DNA from: Paenibacillus tyrphae
GTDB taxonomy: Bacteria; Bacillota; Bacilli; Paenibacillales; NBRC-103111
Assembly: GCF_027925525.1 (NCBI RefSeq)
Contig: NZ_BSDJ01000010.1
Coordinates: forward strand, 1 to 64,000
Direction: 5' to 3'
Length of the DNA: 64,000 nucleotides
The notes under the pieces are model-generated. The model was not told the DNA's origin. It saw only the letters and a list, made by a program, of their open reading frames with translations, and did no database searches. Within the stretch, counting starts at the first letter, position 1. The number at the start of each line of letters is the position of its first letter. Both the position numbers and the translations under genes were made by a program. Positions 1 to 10,600 of this stretch are shown one piece after another.

Positions 1-600
1 ACTGGCGGAAGTTTCTTCACAGTCTTGCTTTGAAAATCGTTTTGCACTTCGAGTCGCTCATTTCGTCTTCGCGCACGCGTGTCTTCATCGTCGACGATTC
101 CGTCTTAAGCCGTAACCGCAGCAAGAAAGCCGAGCTCTTAGCCCGCGTGTTCGATCATACAACCGGCCGCTTTACCAGGGGCTTCAATATGCTGACTCTT
201 GGCTGGTCGGATGGTTTCAGCTTTGCGCCGATCGACTTTGTCATGCTTTCTTCCGCTAAGCTTGTGAACCGCATCTGCGAGATGAACGAGCATTTGTCCA
301 AGCGTAGTCAGGGCTATAAGCGCCGGATAGAAGCTTTTTCCCGTAAGCCAGATGCTGTCGCCGACATGGTCGAACGAGCACTGTTTGTCGGCTTTGCCGC
401 CGACTATGTGCTGATGGACAGTTGGTTCACCCAAGCGCCGCTGCTCCGAACGTTAACCGCCAAAGGACTACATGCTTCCATTCCAGCCCCAGCAGCTTGC
501 CCCTACGCATTCCTGTTATCAATGCTAGTGTTATCATCATGCGCCAAACCTCGGTTTTCCGTGAATTACATTCAGATAACGAGCCATCACAGAACGATTG
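1..600 (+). pseudogene. IS4-type transposase fragment
   Basis: The reading frame is open from the first bases of the window, so the gene begins upstream. It shows the IS4-family DDE pattern: a first acidic motif in VFIVDDSVLSR, then GFNMLTLGWSDG and later YVLMDSWFT. Homology-like sequence runs to about position 475 (LTAKGLHAS). After that the peptide becomes unlike a transposase and stops at 659, so the catalytic C-terminus with the glutamate region is missing. It can no longer move by itself. It marks the left side of an accessory region. The assignment to IS4 rests on motif recognition only. Confidence 0.7.
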
Positions 601-865
601 GGGAAAGCTGTAACATATCCATTATATCAATCTCTCGAAAGGCATACATTACACTATAATCGGCAATTGGCTCACCATCTCTTTTGAGGTGGAATAAAGT
701 GATTGCAGAATTAATAAACTTATTACATAAAGTACATTTGAATCTTACCATGATGCCCCATTATTACCATGACGTTCGGAATAAAGCTTAGTTTCCGAGT
801 CCAAATGTGATTGTGGCGTTTCGCAAGTGTCTAATAAAATCATAAAATGAATAAGGAGCGGTGAA

Positions 866-3361
866 ATGAAAAACAGGAAAATAGCAATGAGTATGTTAAA
901 CAGGTTTATTATTGCATCCATGGTATTATTTCCAATGCAGTATGTACAGGCATCAGCTCATGCAGTTGGTACATATTCAAGGGTTCCAGACGGTACAGGA
1001 GAATTTATTGATCAGGAACCAACCAAAGGTAAGTTAAATATTGTAGAAAAAGAAGAGTTACCTCAACATAGAGTAATAATTAATGAGATTAATTCTTCAC
1101 CGGATGATTGGGTAGAGTTTATTAATCTAGGAACAGGAGAAATAGATCTTTCTGGTTATGAAATTCGTGACAATTCTGATGACCATCGTTGGAAATTTGC
1201 GGAAGGAACAAAACTGCCAGCAGGTGAATTATTTGTAGTTGATGCAAATACGGATGGTCAAGTATATGATGATCAGACAGATGCTTATGTTGCAGGTAAA
1301 TTCGCAGCAGCAATTGGTATTGGTTCAGGAGATTCTATTCGTTTATATGACAAGGCAGGGAAGTTACTGGATGAATATTCATGGACTGAGCATGCTAGTT
1401 ATAAAGGCGATGAAGCATTGGCATCTTTCGGAAGATATCCAGATGGAACAGGCGAATTTATGGAATTTCCCACTTCGACTAAGGGAAAAGCAAATATTAT
1501 AACAAATCCAGTTATATTAAATGAAATACAGTCAAATGACTTAAAGGGTGGATATGATTGGATAGAACTTGCTAATCCAACAGGAAAAGTTTTAGATATT
1601 TCGGGAATAGTAATTAAAGACAGTGATGATACACATCAATATGTTATCCCCAAAGGCACAACTATTCCAAAAAATGGGTTCTTGGTGTTGACAGAGAAAA
1701 TGTTAGGTTTTGGACTTGGAAAGAATGATTCTGTACGTCTGTTTGAAAAGGAGAGATTAATAGCCAGCACAACATGGAAAGATCATACAAATCCTACTTG
1801 GGGATTGTATCCTGATTTAACTGGAACTGAGTATAGAAATACAAAAGAAGCAACCCCTAACGAACGTAATAAATTTAAAGATGTCCCTGTTGTTGAATGG
1901 CCAGGTAACGGTAAAGTTGTAATTTTTGATCATAAACCAACATTTTTAAAAGATTCTTCAGGGTTGGATTTCTTTAAAGGCCAATTATATGCGGTTGACA
2001 ATGGTACAGGTAAGTTTTGGGTTTTAGACGTTTCAAAAAATGGAGAGTTAAGTTTTGCAAAAGGCTTTGAAAAAGGTAAGCGTGTTCGATTCCAAAAAGA
2101 TGCACACGATGTAAAAGCAGCAGGTCCGGATGCAGAAGGAATTACAGTAGATGGAGATGGGTTTGTTTATATCGCTTCTGAACGTGATAATAATGTTAAG
2201 GACGTTAACTTTAATATGATTTTGAAAGTTGATCCACATAAAGAAGGCAACGATTTAGTTGCATTACAGCAGTGGGATTTAACAGCTTCATTACCACAGG
2301 TTTCTGCCAATATGGGGATTGAAGCTGTAGAATGGGTATCAAACGCAAATGTTGTTGGTAAGCTTTATGACCAAAATACGGATAAAGTTTTTGATGCAAC
2401 TAAATATCCAAATGCAATTTCAAATGGTGTGTTCTTTGTGGCATTGGAAGATAATGGTCATGTATATGCCTATGTTCTAAATAAAGATGGAAGTTCTGTA
2501 CAAATTGCTGATATTGACGGAAAAATTGGTGGAGCAATGGCTCTTGACTATGATACCTATGAAAAAGTATTGTGGGCTGTTGCAGATGATGGATATAATA
2601 ACCGTGCAGCAAAAATATCAATCAATGGAAAGAAAAATCCGGATATTGTTCATGTATTGCCTCCAAGTGGTGTCGATATTAGTTCCAATAATGAAGGATT
2701 TGCAATTGCAGAGGCAAGTTTTACTAAAGATGGTCAAAGACCGGTGTATCGATTTAAGGATGGCGAAAAATCGGGCTCTTTATCTATAGGTTCTATTGCA
2801 TCAGATTATAAAGAAGGTGTAGTTGATAACCCCGGAAATGGAGGCAGCAACAATGGAACAGTAAATCCAACACCAATAACTCCAACACCAGGCACACCGA
2901 AAGTAGATCAGAACAGAATCAACGTTACTTCCGTGTTAACACAAACTTCTAAAGGTAGCATAGCTACAGCAGCTTTAACTGAACAAGCATTAGCAGAAGC
3001 AATTGCTTTCGTGGAAGAGAATCCAACAGAAACCACTGTTAAAATTAAAGTAGAAGCTGCTGCAAATGCCAAGACAGTTGAAATGATGATTCCAAACAAA
3101 TCGATTAGAGCATTAGCCGAAGCTCGGGTAGAAACATTAGTAATTGAATCACCAATTGCAACCATCACGTTTGATGCTATAACTCTAAAAACAATTGCCG
3201 AAGCGGCTAAGGCCGATGTAAAGATATCTGCTAGCGTTGTTGATTCGGGCACGCTTTCAGTGTCCGGAGTTACCAAAGAGCGGATTGCGGACAGACCGAT
3301 ATTCGATTTTACAGTAACAAGCGGTGATGCAGAGAGATCAGTGATTTCAAAGGCGGGTTAG
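866..3361 (+). CDS. Secreted lamin-tail/phytase-esterase-like protein, C-terminus disrupted
   Basis: The 831-residue product starts at ATG 866 after AAGGAG at 852-857. A signal peptide covers residues ~1-33. Two lamin-tail-like domains follow, recognisable by VIINEINSSPDDWVEF (~70) and VILNEIQSNDLKGGYDWIEL (~215). The middle (~350-640) resembles the esterase-like domain of phytases (AEGITVDGDGFVYIASERDN). A Pro/Thr/Gly linker (~655-675) leads into a domain common in Paenibacillus surface proteins. The frame stops at 3361 just where SLH repeats would follow; their remnant continues in another frame at 3360-3668. The protein is probably exported and was once cell-wall attached. A plausible promoter has TTGCAG at 703 and CATAAA at 726. 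Substrate unknown. Confidence 0.75.
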   Translation: MKNRKIAMSMLNRFIIASMVLFPMQYVQASAHAVGTYSRVPDGTGEFIDQEPTKGKLNIVEKEELPQHRVIINEINSSPDDWVEFINLGTGEIDLSGYEIRDNSDDHRWKFAEGTKLPAGELFVVDANTDGQVYDDQTDAYVAGKFAAAIGIGSGDSIRLYDKAGKLLDEYSWTEHASYKGDEALASFGRYPDGTGEFMEFPTSTKGKANIITNPVILNEIQSNDLKGGYDWIELANPTGKVLDISGIVIKDSDDTHQYVIPKGTTIPKNGFLVLTEKMLGFGLGKNDSVRLFEKERLIASTTWKDHTNPTWGLYPDLTGTEYRNTKEATPNERNKFKDVPVVEWPGNGKVVIFDHKPTFLKDSSGLDFFKGQLYAVDNGTGKFWVLDVSKNGELSFAKGFEKGKRVRFQKDAHDVKAAGPDAEGITVDGDGFVYIASERDNNVKDVNFNMILKVDPHKEGNDLVALQQWDLTASLPQVSANMGIEAVEWVSNANVVGKLYDQNTDKVFDATKYPNAISNGVFFVALEDNGHVYAYVLNKDGSSVQIADIDGKIGGAMALDYDTYEKVLWAVADDGYNNRAAKISINGKKNPDIVHVLPPSGVDISSNNEGFAIAEASFTKDGQRPVYRFKDGEKSGSLSIGSIASDYKEGVVDNPGNGGSNNGTVNPTPITPTPGTPKVDQNRINVTSVLTQTSKGSIATAALTEQALAEAIAFVEENPTETTVKIKVEAAANAKTVEMMIPNKSIRALAEARVETLVIESPIATITFDAITLKTIAEAAKADVKISASVVDSGTLSVSGVTKERIADRPIFDFTVTSGDAERSVISKAG

Positions 3362-3668
3362 CGAGCGTATTGCCTGGGCAGCTGATAATAAGATTGTGTC
3401 AGGTGTAGGAGATGGAAAATTTGATCCAAGTGCACCTATCACTCGCGAGCAATTGGCTGTGATGATCAATAGCTTTATTGAATACAAGAGCACTAAATTA
3501 GTAGGCACAAACAAGCCAGCCTTTGCAGATGCAAATGCAGTGAGCAATTGGGCGAAGGATGCAGTGACAAGCGGAATTACCGGAAACACATTCGCACCAA
3601 AGGCAAATGCCGACAGAGCAGCAGTGGCCACCATATTCAAAAAATTTGTAACAGAGTTTGTTAAGTAA
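3345..3668 (+). pseudogene. SLH-domain remnant out of frame with the upstream gene
   Basis: In the frame beginning at 3345 the translation gives an SLH repeat tail (ERIAWAADNKIVSG, GKFDPSAPITREQLAVMI) and a second repeat (FADANAVSNWAKDAV, FAPKANADRAAVATIFKKF), ending at 3668. SLH domains bind pyruvylated wall polysaccharide and anchor proteins to the surface. The first part of the SLH block is absent and the frame differs from that of 866-3361. A simple one-base error is therefore not enough to explain it; a deletion plus frameshift is more likely. Without rejoining, the upstream protein would be released instead of anchored. Confidence 0.75.
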
Positions 3669-3678
3669 ATGAAATGGA

Positions 3679-3716
3679 AAATCTCCCTTTGGAATTAACA
3701 AAAGGGAGATTTTTTG
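3679..3716 (+). terminator. Rho-independent terminator after the SLH remnant
   Basis: AATCTCCCTTT and AAAGGGAGATT form an 11-bp stem around a short AT-rich loop, followed by a run of T. It lies 10 bases after the SLH stop codon. A group II intron end begins immediately behind it. Confidence 0.85.
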
Positions 3717-3718
3717 TG

Positions 3719-3832
3719 GTGCGCCAGCATGGGGGCAGTCTATAGGGTGAGAGTCCCGAACTGTGAAGGCAGAAGTGGCAAACGCTTAGCGCGGGCGGTG
3801 TCTGCGGTGACGCAGAATCTGGTGTATGATGT
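3719..3832 (+). mobile_element. 5' end fragment of a bacterial group II intron
   Basis: The sequence starts GTGCGCCAGCATGG and continues with CAGTCTATAGGGTGAGAGTC, CCGAACTGTGAAGGCAG and GTGTCTGCGGTGACGCAGAA. This is the well-known 5' domain I signature of bacterial group II introns. Similarity ends near 3832; no intron-encoded reverse transcriptase, domain V or 3' end follows, so it is a truncated copy. Its place right after a terminator hairpin is where class C introns insert, although I did not assign the class from the RNA structure. Confidence 0.7.
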
Positions 3833-3839
3833 GTTTTGT

Positions 3840-4890
3840 GTTTACTGAATTATATGATTCCGAGAATGAGCAATTTAGATTATTACCTAATGATTTGTAT
3901 TTATATTGTTTCTTGTATCGTAACCGGAGTCATGATTATATAACTAAAATAAATGTTGAAAGTATTCACCAATCGATACCGGTAAAATTCAAGCCCTGTT
4001 TGGTTTCCATCTAAATACTTGCGTCCATATGCTTCATGAATTACATCATTCCAAGCAATGATTAAATTACCATTTGAACCGAGTCCTTATCTTACTTATA
4101 TCGGATATATACGACTCCTATTTAATGTAAATTTCAACACACTTTTGGAGATTTGGGAAGGGATTGTCCGAGAAGCGTTCTGCGACCCGTTGCTCTGTTT
4201 TGGCTTGCAAGCTCATTTCCATATTTGAATTTTAGCAGTATACTATACAGTATGGGACAATGAGTATCGGCATTTGGGATATATCCCTTTCACCGCCTCA
4301 ACACATGTGGAGTCGGTGGCTTTGTTGGTGAGGACTGGTACAGAGCTTGTAGATCGGCTATAACAGAGGCGTTCGTAGCGAGTTGCCGTAAATTTGCCGT
4401 AAAACTGTAAGCGAACGGAAGGTAATAGAGCACATAAGACAAAAAACAGATGATGGCGTGGTATTAATCTTCTTGCTTTTTTGTTCTTATAAGTACATTC
4501 AGGTAATCTTCGGAAAAGTTATATCTTGTTGGTCGGAGTAGATTAGTTCTTAGTACAGCGATTATTTCCTTCGTTAATGATAGGGAATTCTTCTTTACGC
4601 TTCTTGTGTTAAGTTGTTTCACAACGTAGGGCTTATAGAATAATTTTCGCAGTATATCGGGATTATATTATTAACAAGTATGATTTGATTTTGATCTAAA
4701 CTTAAGAGTTTCTTTTTGAATTCCGTTAAAATGGATAGATCATTTTTTTAGCGCACTAAATAATGCAACTGTTTGGTTTTTCTCAGAGAAACGATTTGCA
4801 TTATCTTGCTTTTCATGCTCAGTTTGCCATTAAATTACCTTCAAGATCAGACTGAACAGTGTAGCAGCACTGCCACATGAGAACGCTTGT
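3840..4890. other. About 1 kb without a recognisable gene
   Basis: Both strands are full of stops and no RBS-linked frame with family features was found. One short open stretch (4244-4363, + strand, ending HVESVALLVRTGTELVDRL) looks protein-like but has no start signal and I could not identify it; it may be the tail of a lost gene. The rest is AT-rich. This fits decayed DNA between the intron fragment and the defence island. Confidence 0.5.
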
Positions 4891-4899
4891 TAACCATTA

Positions 4900-5106
4900 A
4901 TGAGCATTACTTCCAACTCTTTATTAAGGAATATGAAATTTATGGGAGATCATCTTAAAAAATACAGTGACGCATCCCACCTATATGGTGGGTTTTCTTT
5001 TCTAGATATATTAGAAACATCTCACCCCGATGGAGGAATTTGGATGAGTGGGTCGAATCTTGTTACTAATAAATCTGTGGAGGAAAAAGTATGGACGAAT
5101 TTTTAA
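4900..5106 (+). CDS. Small hypothetical protein overlapping the NACHT gene start
   Basis: A 68-residue frame ends 16 bases inside the NACHT gene. ATG 4900 has no clear ribosome site. ATG 4942 has AAGGA at 4926-4930, so the real product may be about 54 residues. The peptide (SHLYGGFSFLDILETSHPDGG in its middle) matches no family I know and has no membrane segment. The overlap would allow translational coupling with the NTPase, as is common for small partners in defence operons. Its reality is uncertain. Confidence 0.4.
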   Translation: MSITSNSLLRNMKFMGDHLKKYSDASHLYGGFSFLDILETSHPDGGIWMSGSNLVTNKSVEEKVWTNF

Positions 5107-7079
5107 TGAAAGTAAGCATAACGGCTGCATCGACTATCGTAGTTGAACCTGTAAAACACATAATAAATACTTGGTTAAAACCGAAGCTTGAAAGTATTAA
5201 GATGCAGAATGAGATTAATGAAAAATTAGAAACGTTCATATTTGAAGTTTTTGCAGATTACATTACTAAAACATTTGAAGAGCAGAGCTCTGTAAATATT
5301 ATTGCGTTGGGACTACAACAAATCAAAATCAACCAAATTTACGTACCACTAACGCTTCATTCAGAAGAGAGAAGAGAATCTGTAATACTAAACAATTTCC
5401 CCAATGAGTTTGCTAATAAATATAAAAAAATAGTAATTGAAGATACGGCAGGTATGGGTAAATCAACTTTGATGAGGCAAATGTTTATATCAGCAATTGA
5501 GAACAATTTAGGAATCCCAATATTTATTGAGCTTAGAAATTTATCCGGTGATAAGGATATTATTGATTATATTGTTGAAAATCTAAATAAAATTAGAACT
5601 GAGCACAGTAAAGAATTTATCTTAGAAGTAATTAACAGAGGGGATTTTATCTTTTTCCTCGACGGTTATGATGAAATTCCATTCCAACAAAAACAAGCAG
5701 TTACAAAAAATTTAAAACAGTTTGTTTCAAATGCAAATGATAACATTTTCTTCCTTACCTCAAGGCCGGATGATTCATTAATGAGCTTTGGTCAGTTCCA
5801 AAAGTTTGAAATATTAGATTTGAAAAAAGAAGAAGCCTTTGAGTTGATTACAAAATGTGACGAAATAACGGGTTTAAATTTATCTGAAAAAATAATAAAT
5901 CAAATAATTGAATCTACAGAAGACGGGGATTTTTCGACTTTAGAAACTTTTTTGGCTAATCCTATGTTAGTTTCATTTTTGTATATAACCTTTAAGCATA
6001 AAAAAGATATCCCATCTTTAAAAATTGATTTATATCGAAAAGTCTTTGATGCTTTATATGAACTTCATGATTTATCAAAAGATAGTTATAAAAGAGAAAA
6101 ATATAGTGGCTTATCAAGTGGGAATTTACAAAAAATTCTTATGAAACTAGGCTTTTTATGTTTGAGAGAAAACGAAAATGACTATGATAAGGGCAAAATA
6201 ATTAAATTAATAAGTCAAGCAAAAAACAGTCCATATTTTCATGAAATACAAGAAGAAAACATTCTAAAAGACCTACTTGAAACGGTACCGCTGTTTTCAA
6301 AAATAGGTTTAGGATATAAATGGGCTCATAAATCTTTTATGGACTATTTTGCAGCCAATTTTATAGATTATCAAGAGACACGTGAGAAAATCCTTATTGA
6401 TATCTACAATAGTAGAAACTTTACACTTTATCTAAATATGATTGATTTTTATTATGAAATTGATAGACAACTATTTGATAAAGTATTCGTGTACCCAATT
6501 ATTAATCAATTTATTAATTTTGTTGATGCTTCTGGTATTAACCCTTCTGAACAAAGGGTACAGTTAGAATATTTGGAGATGATCTTTAATAGAATTTTTA
6601 TATTTAATACAGATATTTTGAAATTTGGTAGAAAAGTTAGTTTTAAAGAAAAACTTGATTCCATAGTTGGATTATATAAAAATTCTATGCCTTATGTAAA
6701 AAACTACAAGTTACTTAGAGCATCTGAAGGCTCTATGGGCAGCTATCTTCTTGTAAAAGAAACGAGAATTGAGAATATTTTTAGATTATTGATGAGCAAG
6801 AAGAGTGTATTGTTGAAACATGTAAATGGTGATGGTGTTTCAATAATAGAGGAGAGCACAGCCTTTTCGTGGGAGCAAACAAAAATAGACCAGATATCAG
6901 ATTATGAACTTCAGCTAAGAATGTCATTAGTAAAAAAGACTTTCGGTGAAAGGAGAACTGCTGGAAGATATAAAAGCAGAGCCTTATTCACCCTGGACTA
7001 TTTTGAAGCACTGAAATATAAAGAGTTAGTAGAAGAAGAAATAAAAAATAGAGAGGAAACACTTTTTCTTAACCTATAG
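5091..7079 (+). CDS. NACHT-domain STAND NTPase, probable anti-phage sensor
   Basis: The 662-residue protein starts at ATG 5091 after GGAGG. Walker A is GMGKST (residues 121-126) and the NACHT Walker B is FIFFLDGYDE (187-195, with the extra acidic residue typical of NACHT). Further along come a sensor arginine region (FLTSRPDD) and the conserved HKSFMDYFAA segment (~425). Residues 1-110 form a helical N-terminal domain with no recognisable enzyme fold; the C-terminal ~200 residues lack obvious TPR, WD40 or LRR repeats. Bacterial NACHT proteins recognise phage products and trigger cell death or dormancy. Here the effector part cannot be named. The gene is very AT-rich compared with the right half of the window and stands at the left edge of the defence island. 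Confidence 0.75.
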   Translation: MDEFLMKVSITAASTIVVEPVKHIINTWLKPKLESIKMQNEINEKLETFIFEVFADYITKTFEEQSSVNIIALGLQQIKINQIYVPLTLHSEERRESVILNNFPNEFANKYKKIVIEDTAGMGKSTLMRQMFISAIENNLGIPIFIELRNLSGDKDIIDYIVENLNKIRTEHSKEFILEVINRGDFIFFLDGYDEIPFQQKQAVTKNLKQFVSNANDNIFFLTSRPDDSLMSFGQFQKFEILDLKKEEAFELITKCDEITGLNLSEKIINQIIESTEDGDFSTLETFLANPMLVSFLYITFKHKKDIPSLKIDLYRKVFDALYELHDLSKDSYKREKYSGLSSGNLQKILMKLGFLCLRENENDYDKGKIIKLISQAKNSPYFHEIQEENILKDLLETVPLFSKIGLGYKWAHKSFMDYFAANFIDYQETREKILIDIYNSRNFTLYLNMIDFYYEIDRQLFDKVFVYPIINQFINFVDASGINPSEQRVQLEYLEMIFNRIFIFNTDILKFGRKVSFKEKLDSIVGLYKNSMPYVKNYKLLRASEGSMGSYLLVKETRIENIFRLLMSKKSVLLKHVNGDGVSIIEESTAFSWEQTKIDQISDYELQLRMSLVKKTFGERRTAGRYKSRALFTLDYFEALKYKELVEEEIKNREETLFLNL

Positions 7080-7119
7080 GTGAATATTAGAGCTTCACCT
7101 TTATGGGGGTTCCAAAATA

Positions 7120-7646
7120 TGAGGATATAGGAATTAATTTGGTTTTTATGTTGGTTTTCTTCACTGGGCCGAATACCTAACGAAGGAAGAAGAGGAAGTA
7201 TATTATAAATACGAAGCTTGGGTCCGTGATGTTGAAAAGACTGTCATGACAAAGAGCTATAAAATGATTGTTCTCCTTTATATGCTCGAACGTGGGCTGG
7301 AACATTGGGCGGAGTCTGTTACCCTAAAGAGGTAGCGCCATTTTTTCACGGTTTCCTTATGGAAAAGGAGTACCGGAGACGAATCGATTTCTCAGATAAG
7401 GACTCGAACCGGCTTTGGGAGTATAATGAGACCGGGGTTAGCCGGCTTATTGAACGTATGCCAATGACGAAGTGGAATTCGGCTAAAGGTAGTATGACCC
7501 GCTTCGAAGATGGGGTGTTTAGTCTAAGAATTGAGCCCGCCCCCGAGCACCGTTCTATCCTGTACCGCTGGACTAAAGAAATTTGCCTTTATAGACTTCA
7601 CCATCACTTTGAACGTAAAGAGCAAAAGCAAGGACCCCTTCAGTAA
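7120..7646 (+). pseudogene. Frameshifted C-terminal remnant of a DEAD/DEAH helicase-family gene
   Basis: From ~7120 one frame reads FLHWAEYLTKEEEEVYYKYE, WVRDVEKTVMTKSYKMIVLLYMLERG and then hits a stop at 7334. The same protein continues in the neighbouring frame as PKEVAPFFHGFLMEKEYRRR, WEYNETG and ILYRWTKEICLYRLHHHFERK to 7646. Together this resembles, as far as I recall, the last ~170 residues of large Firmicute helicase-family proteins. The helicase core is missing and one frameshift lies near 7300-7330. TTG 7305 could start a 113-residue frame but has no ribosome site. Most likely a dead gene tail left by recombination with the intact helicase gene downstream. Confidence 0.6.
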
Positions 7647-7697
7647 TGACGGGGTCTTCATGTATAAAATCGTTTATTTAGGTAGACTCCAAGGCAG

Positions 7698-10600
7698 ATG
7701 AGGTGCTTTATGAAGCAGGGACTGTACGAGCAAATTATCAATAATCTTACAAGGCGACAGTTGTCTGACTTGGATCCTTCGCTATACGAAATTGGTATAG
7801 AACAACTTGATCCAGAGGAAGCAAGGAAACAACTATCAAATTATTTAGCTGCAGTGACCCGAAGAGCTTTGAAAATGATTCGTGAACAAAATAGTGATGA
7901 TGAAGATGCGCTACTTTTACAGGTGCGGACTTGCAATGAACTTATTGCAACCCTTCGCAATACTCTTGGGAACGAGGAGTTAAGAGAATGGCAGCTTGAT
8001 GAGCGGGGTGAGGTTTTAACCTACGTATATTCCAAGCTGAACCACATTCGTAGCATCAAGGATTACAAGGTTAATAGGCCTACAACTCCATTGTCCCAAA
8101 GCTCATTATTTACGGGGGCTCATTCGGAACCCAATATGATGAGTGAACTAAAAACGGAGATCATAACCTCAGATCAGGTTGATTTATTGGTTTCCTTTAT
8201 CAAGTGGAGCGGGCTGCGTTGCCTTATGGAGCAGTTAGAGGAGTTCACATCAAATGGGGGCCGTTTACGGGTCATCACAACGACCTATATGGAAGCAACG
8301 GATTATAAGGCCGTCATAGAATTAAGCAAGCTGCCTAACACAGAAATTAAAATCTCTTATGACACGGATCGAACAAGGCTACATGCAAAGGCTTATCTAT
8401 TCAAAAGAGACACAGGCTTTACTACAGCTTATGTGGGTTCATCAAACCTATCAAATCCTGCTCTCACGAGTGGCTTGGAGTGGAATGTAAAGGTTACGGA
8501 GAAGGATTCCTACGACGTCCTTAAGAAGATAGAGGCGACATTCGAGAGCTACTGGAACGACCGTGAATTTAAGAACTTTTCTAGCTTAGACCAGGAGCAT
8601 CAATTGCTTCTCAAGCAAGCACTCGGCAAAAAGAAGGAACAGGAAGGCAATCTACTAACCTTCCAATTTAATATTACCCCTTATGATTACCAAAAAGAGA
8701 TTCTTGAAAAGCTTGAGGCTCAGCGAGTCATTTACGGAAGAATGAGGAATCTGTTGGTCGCTGCTACTGGCGTGGGGAAAACGGTTATTTCTGCTTTTGA
8801 CTATAAGCGATTTGCCAGTCGTAATCAGAGAGCAAGACTACTTTTCGTTGCTCATCGCGAGGAGATCCTAAAGCAAAGTCTGGATACATTTCGGTTTATC
8901 TTGAAAGATCTGAATTTCGGAGAGCTCCATGTTGGAAATAATCAAGCCGATTCCATTGATCATCTGTTTATCAGTATTCAAAGCTTTAATACATTAAAGC
9001 TTGCTGAAAAAACAACGCCAGATTTTTATGATTATATCATCGTTGATGAATTTCACCATGCCGCGGCGCCCTCTTATCAAAAGCTTTTGTCATTTTATCA
9101 GCCTCAAATTTTATTAGGATTGACAGCTACCCCTGAGCGAATGGATGGAAAAGATGTGTTGCATTACTTTCATGACACCATTGCGGCTGAAATTCGGCTA
9201 ACGGATGCGATTGATCGTAAATTGCTTTGTCCTTTTCATTATTTCGGTGTGACGGATAGCGTGGATTTAACTCAGGTCAAGTGGTCTAGACGCGGATACG
9301 ATCTGAATGAGCTTGAGAACTTATACACCCATAATAAAATTAGAGCGAATCAAATTCTAAATAGCTTAAAGAAATATGTAACTGATTTAAATGATGCCAA
9401 AGCACTTGGGTTTTGCGTGAGTGTAGAGCATGCGCTCTATATGGCTAAGGTTTTCAATGAGTCGGGGATTGCCGCTATTGCGTTGCACGGAAAGTCTAGT
9501 GATGAGGAGCGTAATTCTGCTAAAGGGAGATTAGTTTCGGGTGACGTCAAGGTGATCTTCGTTGTTGATCTGTACAATGAAGGGGTAGACATACCGGGGA
9601 TCAACACGATCTTATTCTTGCGTCCTACAGAGAGCTTGACCGTTTTCTTACAGCAGCTTGGCCGTGGGCTTCGCTTGGCAGATGGCAAAGAATGCTTAAC
9701 GGTTCTTGATTTTATTGGACAGGCTCATAAAGAATATAGCTTCCAAGAGAAGTTTAGAGCTATATTAGGCAAAACAAAGCATTCCGTTCAGCACTACGTC
9801 GAGCATGGGTTTTCGAGCCTACCACGCGGAAGCTTCATTCAGCTTGAGAAACAGGCTAAAGAATACATCCTTAGAAATCTGAAGCAAACCACAATTAATC
9901 GGAAGAGCCTGGTTAATAAGCTGAAATATTTTGCAGAAGATACCGGATTGAGCCTAACGCTAGAAAATTTCACCCGATATCACGGTATGAGCCTTTATGA
10001 TTTCTACGGTGGGCGTAATGGAAATCGAACATTCCGAGGCTTGATGGCTGAAGCGGGTTTAATCGAGCCATTTGAGTTTGAGAATAGGGAGTACCTGACA
10101 AAACGTATTCCGGCTTTATTAAGCATGAACTCCCGGAGACTTTTAAGCTTTTTAATCGAGTATCTTGAGCAAGGAAAGCCAGTACAAACAGAAGAAGAAC
10201 GTTTGATGCTGAATATGTTTTACTATACCTTCTATCGATCTGAGCCCCGAAAACAGGGGTACCTGGACATTCATCACGCTGTTCAGTCCATTGTTTCCTG
10301 TAACACGTTTAAGGAAGAAATTATTGAAATACTTAAATATAATTACACACATATTAACTTTGTCGATAAAAGGAATGAGTTCCCATACATATGTCCCTTA
10401 GATTTACACTGTACATATTCAACGGATCAAGTGCTGGCGGCCTTCGGCTTTTGGAATGAAGAGAAGGCCCCGGCTTTTCGTGAAGGCGTGAAGTATTTTG
10501 AGGATAAGGGAACGGATATTTTCTTTATTACACTAAATAAATCCGACAAAGACTTTTCCCCGTCAACTTTGTATGAAGATTACGCCATTAATGAGCGTCT

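Noticed and set aside
3826..4014. 62-residue ORF after the intron fragment
   Set aside because: No ribosome site, no family resemblance, and it begins inside the intron-like sequence.
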